This document shows positions 12,301 through 26,700 of a stretch of 64,000 nucleotides of DNA, piece after piece. The stretch's first letter is position 1. Each line of letters opens with the position of its first letter. The stretch covers positions 1,145,770 through 1,209,769 of the forward strand of contig NC_133284.1 of NCBI RefSeq assembly GCF_005239225.2. The letters are read 5' to 3'. Position numbers and translations under genes: made by a program. This DNA comes from Populus alba. Taxonomy: Eukaryota; Streptophyta; Magnoliopsida; Malpighiales; Salicaceae. A model generated the notes under the pieces. That model ran no database searches, had not been told where the DNA came from, and worked only from the letters and a program-made list of their open reading frames with translations.

Positions 12301-14667
12301 AGAGAGAGATACCCTTTGACAAAATGGCTGCGGGAGTAAAGCCTGTAGTTTTCAGAAAATCTAATATGGCGGACCACAAATCCACGACCAGTGGCTTGAT
12401 ACTAGTAGGAAAAAGAATATTATTGTAACAAATTCCACAGCACTAAAAACAAATAATAAATATTCAACATAGAAAATGATTGAACATACCCTTGCACCGC
12501 CATGAAGAATGGTCCTACCAAAATAATGTGATTTTGTGCCTAATGAAAATGTGAAGAAGACAGAGCCAAGCTGAAGCTGCATTGTGATGAAATTGACAAC
12601 AGCCTGCAACATTAATCAGAAGATTAACACCACAACAATTTTTCAGCTCAGCAACAAATCAAAGAACATGAAGCTATGCAGAAGTTCATGTACTTAAAAC
12701 TGTGAACCGTGAGCACATGAGTCAAGTAAGCTAATCAATGAATTACAGTAGTCTCAGATGACAGGATCGCATAAGCAGAAGTTCAAATGTAAATACGTAT
12801 GCTTGTAGATGAGTGAAATAATGCAACAAAAAAAATGCAAAATCTTAGTTCTCTTCTCTTCATAATTCCAAGTTTACTGGGTTGAGTTGCTTAAACAATG
12901 CTTGTGAAGGAGGAACACTAACCTACATAAAAATAATTTTACAAGCTTAGGATGTAATATACTACATGCAGATGTTTGGCATATGCGACACCAAGAAGCT
13001 CAGACAAATTTAACATAGAGTAAAAATGTAACGGCATAAAATGTAAGGATGGTATAGGTGAAAAAAATGTAAATGAAAATAAAATATAAAGAGATAAACT
13101 TTCTTGCATCCTGCTTAACCCTTAGTTAGTTCATGTAATTAGCATTCACAGCTTATGAAACATATAGTAAGAATGATATTTACCCTCAAGAATCCCAGCT
13201 CTAAGATGAAACACAAAACCATTGGCACAGCAGTAAAAATACCAATTTGAAAGAGAAATTGAGTGTTCAGAGCAGCACTCAGGGCATTGTTCTTCGTTAT
13301 CAGTGCTCTATTTTCAACTTGTTCACCTACTCCAGATAGTGCCTAAAACAAAATCGCATCAGTGTCAAGAAAAATAAATTGGGAACAAGAGCTACCATAT
13401 TTGTGCAAACAGCAGGTGCTGAGTTGAAACAAAACTGTGAACTAAATTTATATAGTCTTATAAAATCAGATATATAGATTATTCTACTAAAAAATAAAAC
13501 ATATATGGATTATTTCTTAAAACATTTTACATCAGATGAATGCCTTAAAACCTATGGGATTGTATTTATGATACATGTTAGACATTTTTTTTCATTTTAT
13601 GGTGGCTTCAAACTGGTACATAATTTCATATCATATTTATTGACTTGAAACAGAAAAACATCAGCAAACTAAATATAAAAATGAACATATAAGTCGTGAT
13701 CTGGAGTGCAAAGGATTTAAAGTGAACAAGTATACAAGAATGGAAATTTTTGTCCAGTAATGGACAGATATCAATCTTACCAAATATGCCTTCCCATAAA
13801 GGAAAATGTATACAGTCAGCACCGTCAACTGCAATATAATTTCCAAAAGAAACTTGTTAAAAAGAAATAAAATGATAGGTGTGCATGTAAAAAAGCATGT
13901 TGCAGCTTTCACACCACATTTTTCCTCTCCTACTCTTTTTCCCTGTAAAATTGGAGCATAAGATGTAAACTCCAATCTCTGTTGTACTAGATACACATTT
14001 ATCTAAATACTATCTAGAAATGCAACACAAAACCTACACAAAGAATCAAATTATAGAGGCCAGCTGGTAAGAAGAAAGGCATGCAAAAGGTGCACACTAA
14101 AAGGATTGGAACAAAAGCAAACTTTTAGAGTAAGATATACATTCTCCCTTTGTGAAAAAGCGTAAAATTAGCAGTCTAACTCTTTACATGTTGCATTTTC
14201 TTTATGATTGCATTAAGTAACTTAAGCCAACCGATGTGAATCTTCAATTCATTCAACCGCAAATAAATTATAAATTGTCATGTTCATAACCAAAGCTAGT
14301 AATTACATACCATCGTACAAAAGTAGTATCCCACAGTGGTAAAGTAGAATGACATCATTCGAAAGAAATCAAAAAGCTGCCCGAGCCTGTAGACATCCCT
14401 ACTAAGAACTTGCTCACCATTACCACCAGAAACCTTCCCTTCAAATACAGCTATCTGATTGAGACCAACATCTCGTCCTTTGCCAACCTGTAAATTTTAA
14501 TTAAGGATTACAATTACATACCTTAAAAAAGCTCCAAGTAAGAAATGAGAAACCATACCTGAATATACTCATGATGGGTGACATTTCCTTGGCGTAGAGT
14601 TGAATTGAACCCTGCATGGGATGTCAAAAGGCAAAATTCTGTCAGGTACACACACACACACAAACAC

Positions 14668-14712
<45 letters not shown>

Positions 14713-17700
14713 AAATGTAAAAAATAAAAGCATTTGAAAGAAACTACATTCTAATTCCTTCATAGGTTTTTAACTTGAAAACTAAAATAATTACTAAAAG
14801 CCTAAGGTGAAGGAGAAAGCCCACACATAATGAACAAAAACAAGAGAGATTGGCTTTGGCAGATCAAATTCACGAGGTCGTGATGCTTCTTTTATTGAGA
14901 AATGAACCAACTTCCAACAACCCATAAACTTTCTGATCACTTGGATAAAACAAGGAACTTCTCTTTGGTGATAATAAAATCCATAAGGTGCTAAATGCTA
15001 TTCATATTAAAACTTTCAGAAACAGATTAAGCAAATCAGGTTTTGATCTAAGGTACCATATGTCCCTAGCAAAGACATAAAAAGAACTGGAAACAAGTCC
15101 ATCAATAGTCAAGTAAAGCAGTCATGCCTGAATATATATCTTCACTGATGTTGATAACACGAGAGGCCTTGCTAATACCACCCCGAGTTATGTGGAAAAC
15201 TCTGTCAAAAACATCTGGATGTCCATAATGCATACGGACCCTGCGAGTTACATACTAGTCATCTGTATCTGAAAATTCAATATGATAGTACGCTACCAAT
15301 TTACTTGCTATAAAACTAAGAGCTTACTTTAAAGGATTAGCCAGAACACGCTGACCGAGAGTTACAAAGCTAGTTTCCTGATTTGACATAAATGAGGCTA
15401 AAGAAGAGACACTGCAATCATGACAGGTAATGCCTTTAGCAGAAAATAACATGATTAGTCAAATGAGAGAAATACTTGTTTCAGCAGAAACATACCTTCC
15501 TGTAAATACATGTTCCCTAACACCAAGAATGGTTGGAGGACGAATACCATGATCTTGATGGAATTCTTCCAGCAGATTTCTCATCTTCAAGGCCTCCTCA
15601 AAATAATTATCCTAGTGTTATCATGTAAAGACACATTACAACCAACATTACACAGTGAAGAAAAATACAAATACCTACTCTACATACCATAACAACAACA
15701 ACAACTCAGTGAGGGAACAAAGAAGAAATGACAAGTAGAGTAACTTTCATTTTATTTGATGCATTAAAAAATCATTTTAGTCAGCTTTCACAACGAGAAA
15801 TCATATATATGTGATATTATTCCGGGGACAAATTAATATTTTTTCATTTATAGGGTTTTCAGGTTTCCCTATAAACAAAATGTTATACTTTTTATTTTGT
15901 AAGTAGTACACAATACATAAACTATGTAAGTTACAAGACACTTGAAAAACACAAAAGAAAAGAGTTAGCACTCAAAGCTATAGCAATCCCTCTCATCTAA
16001 AAAGGTTTAAGAGATTTCTCAATGATAGTTCATGTGAATTATCGTTAGAGGTCGAACATTTAGACAACTTGTGATTTGCAACAACTCAATCTTGAAGCAA
16101 TTATTCAAAGTCGAAAAGAACATCTAATCTTCAAGTAATCTTTATATAAACTCTAAAAAAACATTAGATTTGTCTAACAAAATCTTGGAACTCCCAATTT
16201 AAAAAAAAAAATTATCATTTTCGCAGCGTACATGTGTTTCAGAAAACCCAAAAAGGCATATAGATGTGATCACTGTGGCTGGGCTATTTTTTTGGAAGAT
16301 GCTGGTGTTCTAAAATCCATCATGTTTAATAGAGATACCAGGTTCCTTGGTCACTTTTTGCTAACTTTGTAGAAGTGGTTTAATTCCTATTTGAAGTTTA
16401 GTAGTAATGCTCATCCATAAACTGGTGGCCAAATAGAGTCTAAACGAAACTTTGGACAATCTGATTCATAGCATTTGTGGGGGCAAGCCTAAATAGTGAG
16501 ATGTTGCATTGACTCAGGAAAAATTGCTTCCAACAGTTCCGAGCATAGTGCTATTAACAAGACATCATTAGAAATTGTGTACATGAAACTTCTGAGTCAT
16601 GTGCTCGATCTACTCGCTGCCTAAAGCAAGTCAACAGAGAAAATGATTGAAAAGTGCAAGTTGTGCATCAAAAGGTCAGAAGGAAACTGGAAGAAACAGG
16701 TGCTAGAAATAAGCATGCAGCAGACAAGCATAGACGAGTTAAATTGTTTCAAGGAGTCATGGTTTTCTTATGCAAGGAGAGGTTTCGAGTAGGAACCTAT
16801 AATAAACTATAGATGAAGAAGTATGGTCTGTCCTAGATGCTGAAGAAAATCAATGACAATGCTTGTGTGTATTGGTCTTTTGAATAGCATAGGCACATCG
16901 AAGACCTTCAATGTTGTTGATCTTTATGAGTGCTTTCCAAATACTAAACTCAACTCAAGGACGAGTTTTTCTAAAATGGGAGAGACTACTGTAGAGCAAT
17001 TATCCCAAGAGAGAAGGGCCATATTGAAGCATGAAGTTATTGTTTTCTTATTTTAATTATTTTCCTAGTTAATTTTGGATTTTAATTATTTGTTTCCTAC
17101 TTAGTTTGGGACTTTTAATTTAATTAGTATTTTACTATTTAAAAATCTCAATGCTAGATGGATTCTATTAATTAGATACCTTTTAATTAGGAATTTTTTC
17201 CTATAAAGGATTTTAGTACTAATATAAAAAGTAATGTTTAGTTTATTTTATGGAAATCAAGACTATTATTTAGATTCAATAAAAATATCAGAGAGTTTTC
17301 TCTAGATTTCTCTACAGTTTGATCTATAACCTTAAGGCTTGATAACCCTAGTTTTATCTTCATTATACACTGCGTAAAGAAACAATACTTAATTCAAAAA
17401 TTTAATTCATCATCAATGTTCTTTCCCTTAAATAGTAATGAAATTGTAAACATGCTACATTACAAACATACAAGAGAACTGTATTGTTCCTATATTGCAT
17501 AAAAAATCCTTCTTTGTTTTCCACACAACGATTATTGGATTGAGAGCAAGAAGAATTCCAAAAATTTGGGAGGTGTTCCTCTTGAAAAGATGTTGCGGAA
17601 TATGGTAGCTTTCTTGACTTTGTGCAATGCTTCTAAAACGTCTAGTCTTGGGTTAAAGCAAAAGAGACTGGAAATGTAAGGCCCTTTGTCAAATTGGGTT

Positions 17701-20700
17701 TCTAGTAATTGTAATTTTGTGAAGGAGGAAATAAGTTGTTCCAATAAGGTTATTGATCATAAAAGTTCAAAAGAAAAACAGGAGAACAAAAAATAACAGA
17801 TTAGTTTCACTTGTCTCAACATTTTGCGAGTCCAAGACTGTTCAAGATAATTGCATTAATGGGAAAAAACTATTGACTTACCTGATTCATATCAATTGTC
17901 TGAATTGCATTTCCACGAGTAAATATAATTGCATGGTTTTGATTCTCAGGTTTTCCTTCTCCAAGTTTTGGATTCCCGGGCAACTTAACAGAGTATATTT
18001 CCTTCACAGAAAAAAAATTCACAAATTAATAAGCTACGAGTGGAATGAAGAACAGCTCTTGCTCTAAATAGAAGTTGTCAGATTGCATTGTCCATTATAA
18101 TCTATTCAGGATGGAACTATTTTGACTCCTAATCGGATTAGCTCCACGCAAATACATCCCAAAACTGCACATCCAATAAACTGCTAGTGCATTAGCATGG
18201 AACAGAAACAATTCTACCCATATTATCTAGAGGATAAACATTACACCAAACTGACCAACCAATATACGAGTAATATAGGTTTTCGAAGCACACTGTGATT
18301 TTACTTTATTTGTAGATTCAACCAAAATTCAAAAAAAAAAATGCAACAAATCACGATGAAAAATACAACAAATTCAAACTGGGTTAAAACACAACCCAGA
18401 TAAATGCATTTGCACCAATATTATAAAAATAATAGTTTGTTCAACATACTTCAACTAAAGCCAATGGCTATCATCAACATTAGAGGACAGCAAAAAAAAT
18501 GTAAACCTTGTCTTTTCCATTGATATCAGCCTTCACAAGCTTCGAATAGTATTCTCTATGTACTTTACCATCCTTCAAAGATTCAACCTCATCAATGAAA
18601 GCAACACGAAGAGCTTCATTTCTACAACATAAGTAATAGCTTGATATTAGCTATCTATAATATAACTAAGCTTTCAAGTGGGAAAAACTATTACTACAGA
18701 GAAATGCTTGAATCTCTAAATTTGGCGAGCAAAAACTAACATGCTTTTAAAAAAAGATAGGCAAGGAGAGTGCGCAGGGGGCACAAAATAAATCTGGCTA
18801 AAGAGAACATACTTCAAGCATAAGAACATGTATTTGACATGCTAAAATTCACCTTTGCATCAGCAATGCAATATCAGCAGCCTCAGGTTTTCGGTCCTCT
18901 TTCTGCTTTCCATATATTTGACACGTAAGAACATAAGTAAACTTTAAATCAGCCAGTGCTCGTGCTTCCGGAGACAAGTCAAAGCCCTTAGCATCATTTG
19001 TATCATTAATAGAAACTGCAGCTTCCGCATCTAACATTGACATGCATGATCAGATCACTGATTGTGTCAGGGCTATAAAAAAGAAAGATATAAATGAACC
19101 AACCTCCAGACGCCACTCTTTCCAAATAAGACTGAAGCATTAGAGCTTTCCTGTAGTACATCATCCCACGGACTGGAAATATCAAAACAGTGATTTAGCA
19201 AAATACCTAATAATTTATGAGACATGCATTGCATTTGTGCAACTAATAAAATAGAAAAGCAAGAAACCTATCTCTTCAAGTGAAGAGACTAAGAGTCCAG
19301 ATAATGCTAGCAAATCAGTAAACGCTAACATAAGAAAGGAGCTACGTCCCCTAATTAACTCACTCAACTATAATCCAATACTCATGTTAAAAAACCCTCA
19401 ATCCTGAATTGGCAGGTTATAAAACCTAGAAAAGCATAATATATACTGATTGATGCAAGTTTCATGGTATAAGTGTGAGCATGGCACGCGAGTGGCTAAT
19501 GAACCAACTGGAATCTCATCCGAGCACACACAAGTACCCTTGGCTAGGAAAAAAACTCAAAGTGGATGTGTGAGTGTCATTAAAAGATCAAAATAGGAAA
19601 GAATTATCACTAACTTAACATGCATTTACATGAATTAGAAACACAGTAAATGTATTTGTCCCACATATACACCAGATACACAGTTTCCTAGAAAACAGTT
19701 CAAACGACAAGCAACTTTCGGGGGGGGGGGGGGAACCGGAGAAGAAAACCTACAAGCACAGTGTAGAAAGCAATCTGGAATGGCAAGCCCAAAAAGGACA
19801 TGCGTGCCTTACAGCAACCAGGCAACAATACTAGAATACAAGAAATGGTTCATGACTTCCCAAATATATGAGAGGATAGAATAGCGGTGTGTGAAATCAT
19901 ATATCCACTGAAATAAATGCACTTGGAATAGGGCAGGAAAGATGCACTAAACATCATAAAACCAAATAACAAAATTCAGATTTCCCATACAAATTTAGAC
20001 CACGACCAGATCCTGTATAAATAAACGTATTATATTGTTTTATTATAAGAACTTCTCCCAAATGAACCAATAGAATATGGAACCAAGAAACTCTAGTGAG
20101 AAAGGAGAAAAGATCACTTGCCAGTTCTGGCTAATGTTTGTCCCCTGTAAGAGGCCCAAATCCGAAGTTCAAGCTTGTCATCAGGATTATTAATAAGCTC
20201 TGAGTCTGGTGCATTCTCATCACAGCCAATACGATCAAGAAAGTTCTTCCACTCATCTGTGACAAAACATAAACAATTTTGAGGCTGCCAGCAAGTGAGA
20301 GAAAATACATTTCAAGTCATAAAGCAAACTTTTTCAAAGCAGCCATAAATAGTCAACTAGCCAACCAGACTGATAAACCAAAAACTCAAAGAACTGCAAC
20401 ACTCCCTCTATACCCCACATTACAGTCCATTTTTGCACTTTCTGTTGGTAAACTATCAAATAGTCAGGTGGTCTTCATTATTGGATTCCCAATTCTATAC
20501 TATCTCAAATTCAAATTAGTACTTGGATAAAAATGCAATAAAAATCAAGGGCAGGCAATGACTTTACAAAAAATCAACAATTGACAATGTAATCAATGGT
20601 ATTCTTTTAAATTCAGAGACTATGAACTGGAAGGGAATAAAAAAATTTCCATGATCATCACTAAAACTAACCCAAGAAATTCTTCTATTCATAACTAAAT

Positions 20701-23700
20701 CCCAATACCTATTTTATTTTTTCTTCTTTCCCTAATCGGACTATCTATATAAATCAAATCATTCACTGAAAGAGAGCATAAAAATCAACATAATTAAGTG
20801 AAAAATCATTCACTGGAAGAGAATCAAGATTTATCATGGATCATCACTCCACCTCGTCAACAACTCTATTCCTCGTATCGTTACCTGCAATTAACTATCC
20901 ATGACATGCCTCATCCAAGTCATGTATGGAATCACGTATTCCGCTCTAACAGATATTGGATCCACAGAAAGTGAAGTGTTAAAAACTGAGCAAAAAATTT
21001 TCCAACATTTTTAGTTTGTGAAGATGTAAACTGTCCACCAAGTGTAATGTAAATCCCAGAAGTAATCACAAATTGGAATTACAAGAAATGGGAAACCAAA
21101 TAACATGTCTAGGTCTGAGACACCAATACCAAAGCGGATGAAAACTTGACATCAAATAAAGCTAACTACACAAAGCATAAAGCTTAGGCCCCGTTTGTTT
21201 GCAGGAAAGTGAATTCCTTTTGGAAAATGAATTCCGGGGAAAGTGAATTCCTGGAAAGTGAATTCCGGGAAAGTATTTTCCGATGTTTGGTAGTGTTATG
21301 GAAAACACTTTCCAGTGTTTGGTTGTGTTATGGAAAATGAATTGGAAAATAATTTATTAATAAATTAATTTTTTTTTTCAAATTTATCTAATATATATAA
21401 AATATTTAATCACTTACAATAAAAAAAAAATAAAATCTAAAATGTATAATGATGAATTTTTTTTATTATTATATTCTATATTCATACATAGCTTATTTTA
21501 TAAAATATAACTATATATATATCATATCATATTATAAAGAAATAAGCTTGTGAAATATTTTTTACTATTCTATGAAACCATTTATAATTTCATTACGTAC
21601 GAAATACATCCGACAAAAACTATAGTTTTAATAATATTTTTAGCATGTAATAAAATTGGATAAAATATTAAGGTATAAAATTCACTCTAAACTATTTTTT
21701 TTTAATGCTAAAAAAAAAAAAAAGTCCCCGCAGGCAAGTGAACAGTGCACTAAAACTGCACTGTTCACTATTTTTTTAATGAACAGTGTATACAATACAC
21801 TGTTCATGTTAATTGCACTGTTCAATGAACAGTGCAATTAACATGAACAGTTACATAAAAACATGACAACGCAGCATTGGCCCACGCCAGGAAAGTGTTT
21901 TCCGAGAATTAAAAACGGAAAACACTTTCCTTATGTTAAACTTAACATTTTCCTTTGACTGGAATTACATTTCCTTTGACTCACTTTCCATGTATTGCCA
22001 AACATGGGAAAGTGAGGAAAATGGTTTCCAGGAAAGTGAATTCCTGGAAACAAACAAGGCATTAGACTCCTTCAGTGAGTGCATTCTGTCCATTGACCAT
22101 GCCTAAACCAGGATCGTAATTTAGTAAGAGATAAAGAATGCAAGGAGTACATGGACAAGAAAAAAAACAAGAAAGGAAAAAGAAAACACAAATAGAATTG
22201 ACCACATTGGGAATCAAGACTATCACATGAAATCCTCCCAACCAACCAGGTAAATTTCTCCAACCTTTCCCTTCAAAGTAAAGAACAAACATTCTAATCA
22301 CCATAAACTAAAGGTTGCAAGCAATTACAAACCAAGGATATATGAACTCAAGCAAAAAAGTGTGGTGTCAAAGTTAGTTTAATCATCACAACAAAGCACA
22401 CGGAGTACCTGGATATATTTTCTGGAGGTAAAACAAAGTTGATATTCCATCCTCATTTTTCTTTTGAAGTTCATTCATGCTATAAAGAACGATCTCAGAA
22501 TAATATGGAGTGAACACACTGCAAATGCATACAAACATCATGAGAAAACTAGATCCATCAAGTATGCATTAATGCCTACAATTAATGCACCGAAAAAGTA
22601 CAACCTGAAGGATAGCATCTCACGAACTGGCTTTGGTGCAGGCAGATCCATGAAAAGGGAATTTGTAAAGAATTGTAGCCTCCTTCTGGCTTCAATATTT
22701 TTGGGGACATTTGCAGCGGAATCTTTGATTGTTAAAAGCAAATACAATCTCTTGATTTGCGTTTTCTGCATATCCTCCAAAGTTAAATAATTTCATATAG
22801 AACACACCCTGTCATTACTAAGAGAAGAAACAAGATAAATCTTCTCTAACATACCAGCTCTGTATCTCTTGGCCACTTCAAGTTTGTAAACAAACGACCT
22901 TCACTCCTTGCTTTTGACAGCAAATTCCACGTCTCATAGTGCTCCCTGGAATATGATCCCACAAGGCATATTTGAGAGGAAAGTGTCAATGTATCAAATG
23001 CGTAAGTGAACACAAGCAATTTTACCAGACCTCATGTTGACAGAAAGGACATCGTGCCGCACCACATCATACAGATCTTGTACAGCTTGAATGGCACCAT
23101 TTTCCTGGTCTGGTTTTTCAGCTTTCTGTAGAAGAATTTCATATACAGTGCAGAAGCATTCAATAGCAGTTTATGGCTTTAGAGATAGATATAGAATGAA
23201 AGGCTCCTTGCCAACAAAATTAGACAATGTAAACCAAACCTTGCATTATTAATCATCCTTCATATTGAATAGTATAATTTGGGGACAACTGATCATGATA
23301 ACTTTATTCAATGTGTAAAAAAGATGTTATTGAAAACAGGTGTTGCTGGAAAACACCATCACATAGGATCGGGGGCCTTGTTAAATCCCCGTGTGGGGGG
23401 AAGGTTTTTAAATTCTGGGGTAAAGTAAAAAATATAGAAATCCCCGCAGATATTTTGTCACAAATAAAAGCCTGATATAGAACATCTATAGCTGAACCAG
23501 TGGGGTCAGAACAATCTCGTTATCACCAATTCATTTAAGAAGTGAACAAATGAGAAAAGCTCCAGATTAGAAACAAATGAACCATGGGAATATTGATATC
23601 CTGACAGTTGTCAGGTTTAAACACGGATAGCAAAAGAAGGGGTTTTCTGTAGGTAACTAATAGATTTGAACATTTGATAGCTTACAAGGGTCAGAGTCTC

Positions 23701-26700
23701 AGGAAAATATTATACAGATAAGACAATGACATTGCTGATTAGAATATCAAAGAACTCGCCAAACATGACTATCTTAAGCTGATCAAGACGGGATAATGTG
23801 TGCTATGCACACGAATGAAGCAGAAGGTAGGGAGCAAGGGAGCTGCGAAAAGAAAAGCATTTGTATCATAGAAAAATGTCAATTACTTAAAACTTTCCAT
23901 AGATTATCATGTCTCATTTTACTATAAAACCAAGTGACTGCATTCCCAATTCATGGATTATGTTAGACAGACATGATCCAGAATATCATGCAGCTCAACC
24001 TTCCATGGGCATTAAATGAAAACGAAACCTTTTTTTTCTCAAATCTCTCCCCCCATCTAAATTGAACAGAGAGTTTGCATTCATATCATGGAGGTTGTTA
24101 CTTGGCTTTTATATGCTTTCCATTTACGTACTCTATTGACAGTTTTCAATTTTCTTGCCTCTTATTCTTGGTCCACGTTAGCACTCCTTGGATTATGTCA
24201 ATGCACTTGAGAATGTCGTAATTTTTCAATGAATCTATTATCAACACAACAGATGTTTCTATAGGTAAGCATGAATTTATACAAAGTTTAAACATGTAAC
24301 ACAAAGCAGAAATGAGACCTACCAGAATTCCAAGCAGTCCAGTAACTCGTGTAATTACAAGTGAAAGTTTCTTCAGCTGAAAGTCTACATGAATACTCCT
24401 GTTTGCAATACTGCCTTCAATGTCCGCATAAACCCTTTCAACCCTGAGGTAGAGAAGATATTAATACATCACAAAGCATTCATACCTATGTACAATGGCT
24501 CAAATAGTTTCCTCATCTCAAAACTTACCACATCCTTCCTTCACCCTCCAATATTTCTGTCAAGATAAATCTAAGGGCTTGGTAGCCCTCCTCAACGGCA
24601 TACTTCATATAGTCATCTCTTGAAATCCGTTCCCACAGCTCTGCTTGTGAATCACTACCCTCCACCATATCTTTAGCCAAAAAAATCTACAAAAAACATA
24701 AACAAATACAAGGTAAAAATTAAGATCATGTTGTTCAAGAATCTCCGGAAACTGGAAGAAAAAAATAACCATCAAAAGAAATGGAGATGAGACAAGAAAT
24801 ATAAGGCTGGAGGCCCCAAGATGACCTTGCTGGCAAGAAGAAAAAGGGGCCACTGAACCAAGGGAAGGTTCCCAGAATTTTTAGGCATCAGAAGCAACTC
24901 CATTTCTCTGCAATGAGATAGCAGAGATATGATAATCATCAGAACAATCTGCTAGGAGTAGGAGCAGAACCTGAAGAGCTTGTAAAAGAGACATGAAAAA
25001 TCCACTATGACTTAGAAAAACAGTAAAAGAAACATGGACAGACAACATAAATTCAACAGAATATAGTGTCCTCAAAGCATGGCCTTAAAACAATCTACTA
25101 TTTATTATTAAGAATTATTAACCACCCTAATCCTACATGGTTCCTCCGTCCCTTGATAAAATATCAAATCAAATAAAAGATTAACCAACTTCAAAAAATC
25201 TTGATTTCTCGTTTAGAATCAATGGCATTTTTTTCAAAAATAAAGTTAATCAAATTTAACCACAAAGCTTAAATTACTTGGTCTTGGTGATTCAAAGTTT
25301 AGTATGACAGTTAAAAGGCAAACTCCAAGATGTATATTGCAAACTTCTTTCTCAGGATAAATAAAAAAATTATTGAATGGTTGTTCAAGACGGAATTGAC
25401 AAAGGATGAATAAAAACTAGTGGCTCCAGATTAATGAACAACAATAAAGCACAATCATTGTTATCAAGCATTGCAGTACAGTGTGAAGCATGCAATATCA
25501 ATAAATAGAAAAGATATGGAACAATTGTAATGAATAGGTGATATTCAAGGACTCACAAATTGGTGACATAATCTTCTTCCCTTAAATTGCGTATGATCTC
25601 ATTCCAAAAGGGTCCAAAAATAACAGCATCAATTTTTCTCTTCTCCAAGGTATCCTGCATCGCACCAAAATGAGTTATCTAAGATTCCTATCTAATTCAT
25701 GATTCACAAAACTAAATGATGTACAAAAAATATAGGGAAAAAAATTAAAGCAATGCAGATTGTGGTTGCGTTAGAACCAAGCAGCAAAAGTATAGTCTCC
25801 TTTAAGTGCTAAAATACAGAACAAAACAAGCACACAGTGAAAGTTCATAGAAGTATAAAAGGGTAAATTACACTAACCTCCATGAGATATCATGAAATTA
25901 CCATGACCACCCAATAGTTAGAAGATATTACAAAATCCCCACTGTACCCAAAATGCACTTCGTTTTTTAAAAATTCATTTTGTTAAAGGGGATGATTTTG
26001 AGAATATTGAGGGCATTTTGGGTATAGTAGGGGATTTTTGGAATATTTACATAAACGAGGGAATTCTGTCAAATATTTAAACTTTTGGATGACGTGTAAT
26101 TTTATAACACCTCAGAGGGTCTTTTGTAATTTACCGTATACCTGAACCCCTTTAGGTCCCCAAAAAAAAGGTTATAGAAGTTCAAGAAGATGATGGTATA
26201 AGATATAATTTATCTAGAAAAATGACCAAAAACATTATTTAGGAAACTAAATTGTCAAATGACTCACCTGACTTGAAGAGCTGCGGGAACTTCTGCAAAG
26301 GAGAGATTGCTTTCAGATGAAAGACATAATGAAAACGGGGAGGAAAACAATTGAGACCATAATATCTTGTTAATGGGTAGGAAAGGAAATTAACAAAACC
26401 ATGCCTGTTGGGGAGTGGGATATGAAGATTATTCATAAAAGCTCCAGGAAAGTCCTCAAAAAGTTTGTGAACAGCTTCCAACGATCTAATCTGGATTTAT
26501 TACATGCATAATAATGAATCTTAAGGCACACATAATAACCCAAAGAAATGCAAAGACTAATGAGAAATGAAAAGGGAAAGGAAATATAAATTTTTAGCAA
26601 AATAGAAATGAGATAAAAACAACAAGTATCTAGCTTCCATGTTTATGAAAAGAAAGAAGCAAATGTACAAAAAAAAAATCACTTACTTCCCCAAGGCGGT

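Larger units (their letters stand above)
9393..20256 (-). other. CALS10: CALS10 exons 33-52: glucan synthase domain and C-terminal membrane cluster
   Basis: Exons: 20122-20256, 19104-19172, 18853-19030, 18507-18621, 17882-18001, 15496-15611, 15328-15411, 15128-15240, 14559-14611, 14311-14487, 13781-13828, 13184-13342, 12490-12603, 12313-12401, 12070-12228, 11889-11991, 10827-10946, 10601-10651, 10316-10498, 9393-9629. Catalytic-domain signatures include [52 protein letters not shown] (~1373-1384), [20 protein letters not shown] and [19 protein letters not shown]. Donors of the 20122 and 15128 exons are GC. Exon 11889-11991 ([20 protein letters not shown]) was found only by homology, because it lies in no long frame. 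Confidence 0.85.

Noticed and set aside
13661..13996. 111-codon minus frame as a separate small gene
   Set aside because: It is exon 13781-13828 of CALS10 with intron read-through on both sides.
26390..26405. GT donor at CATG|GTTTTG for exon 26405-26490
   Set aside because: It would put the microexon and the next exon ([12 protein letters not shown]...) out of frame. The GC donor keeps both in frame.
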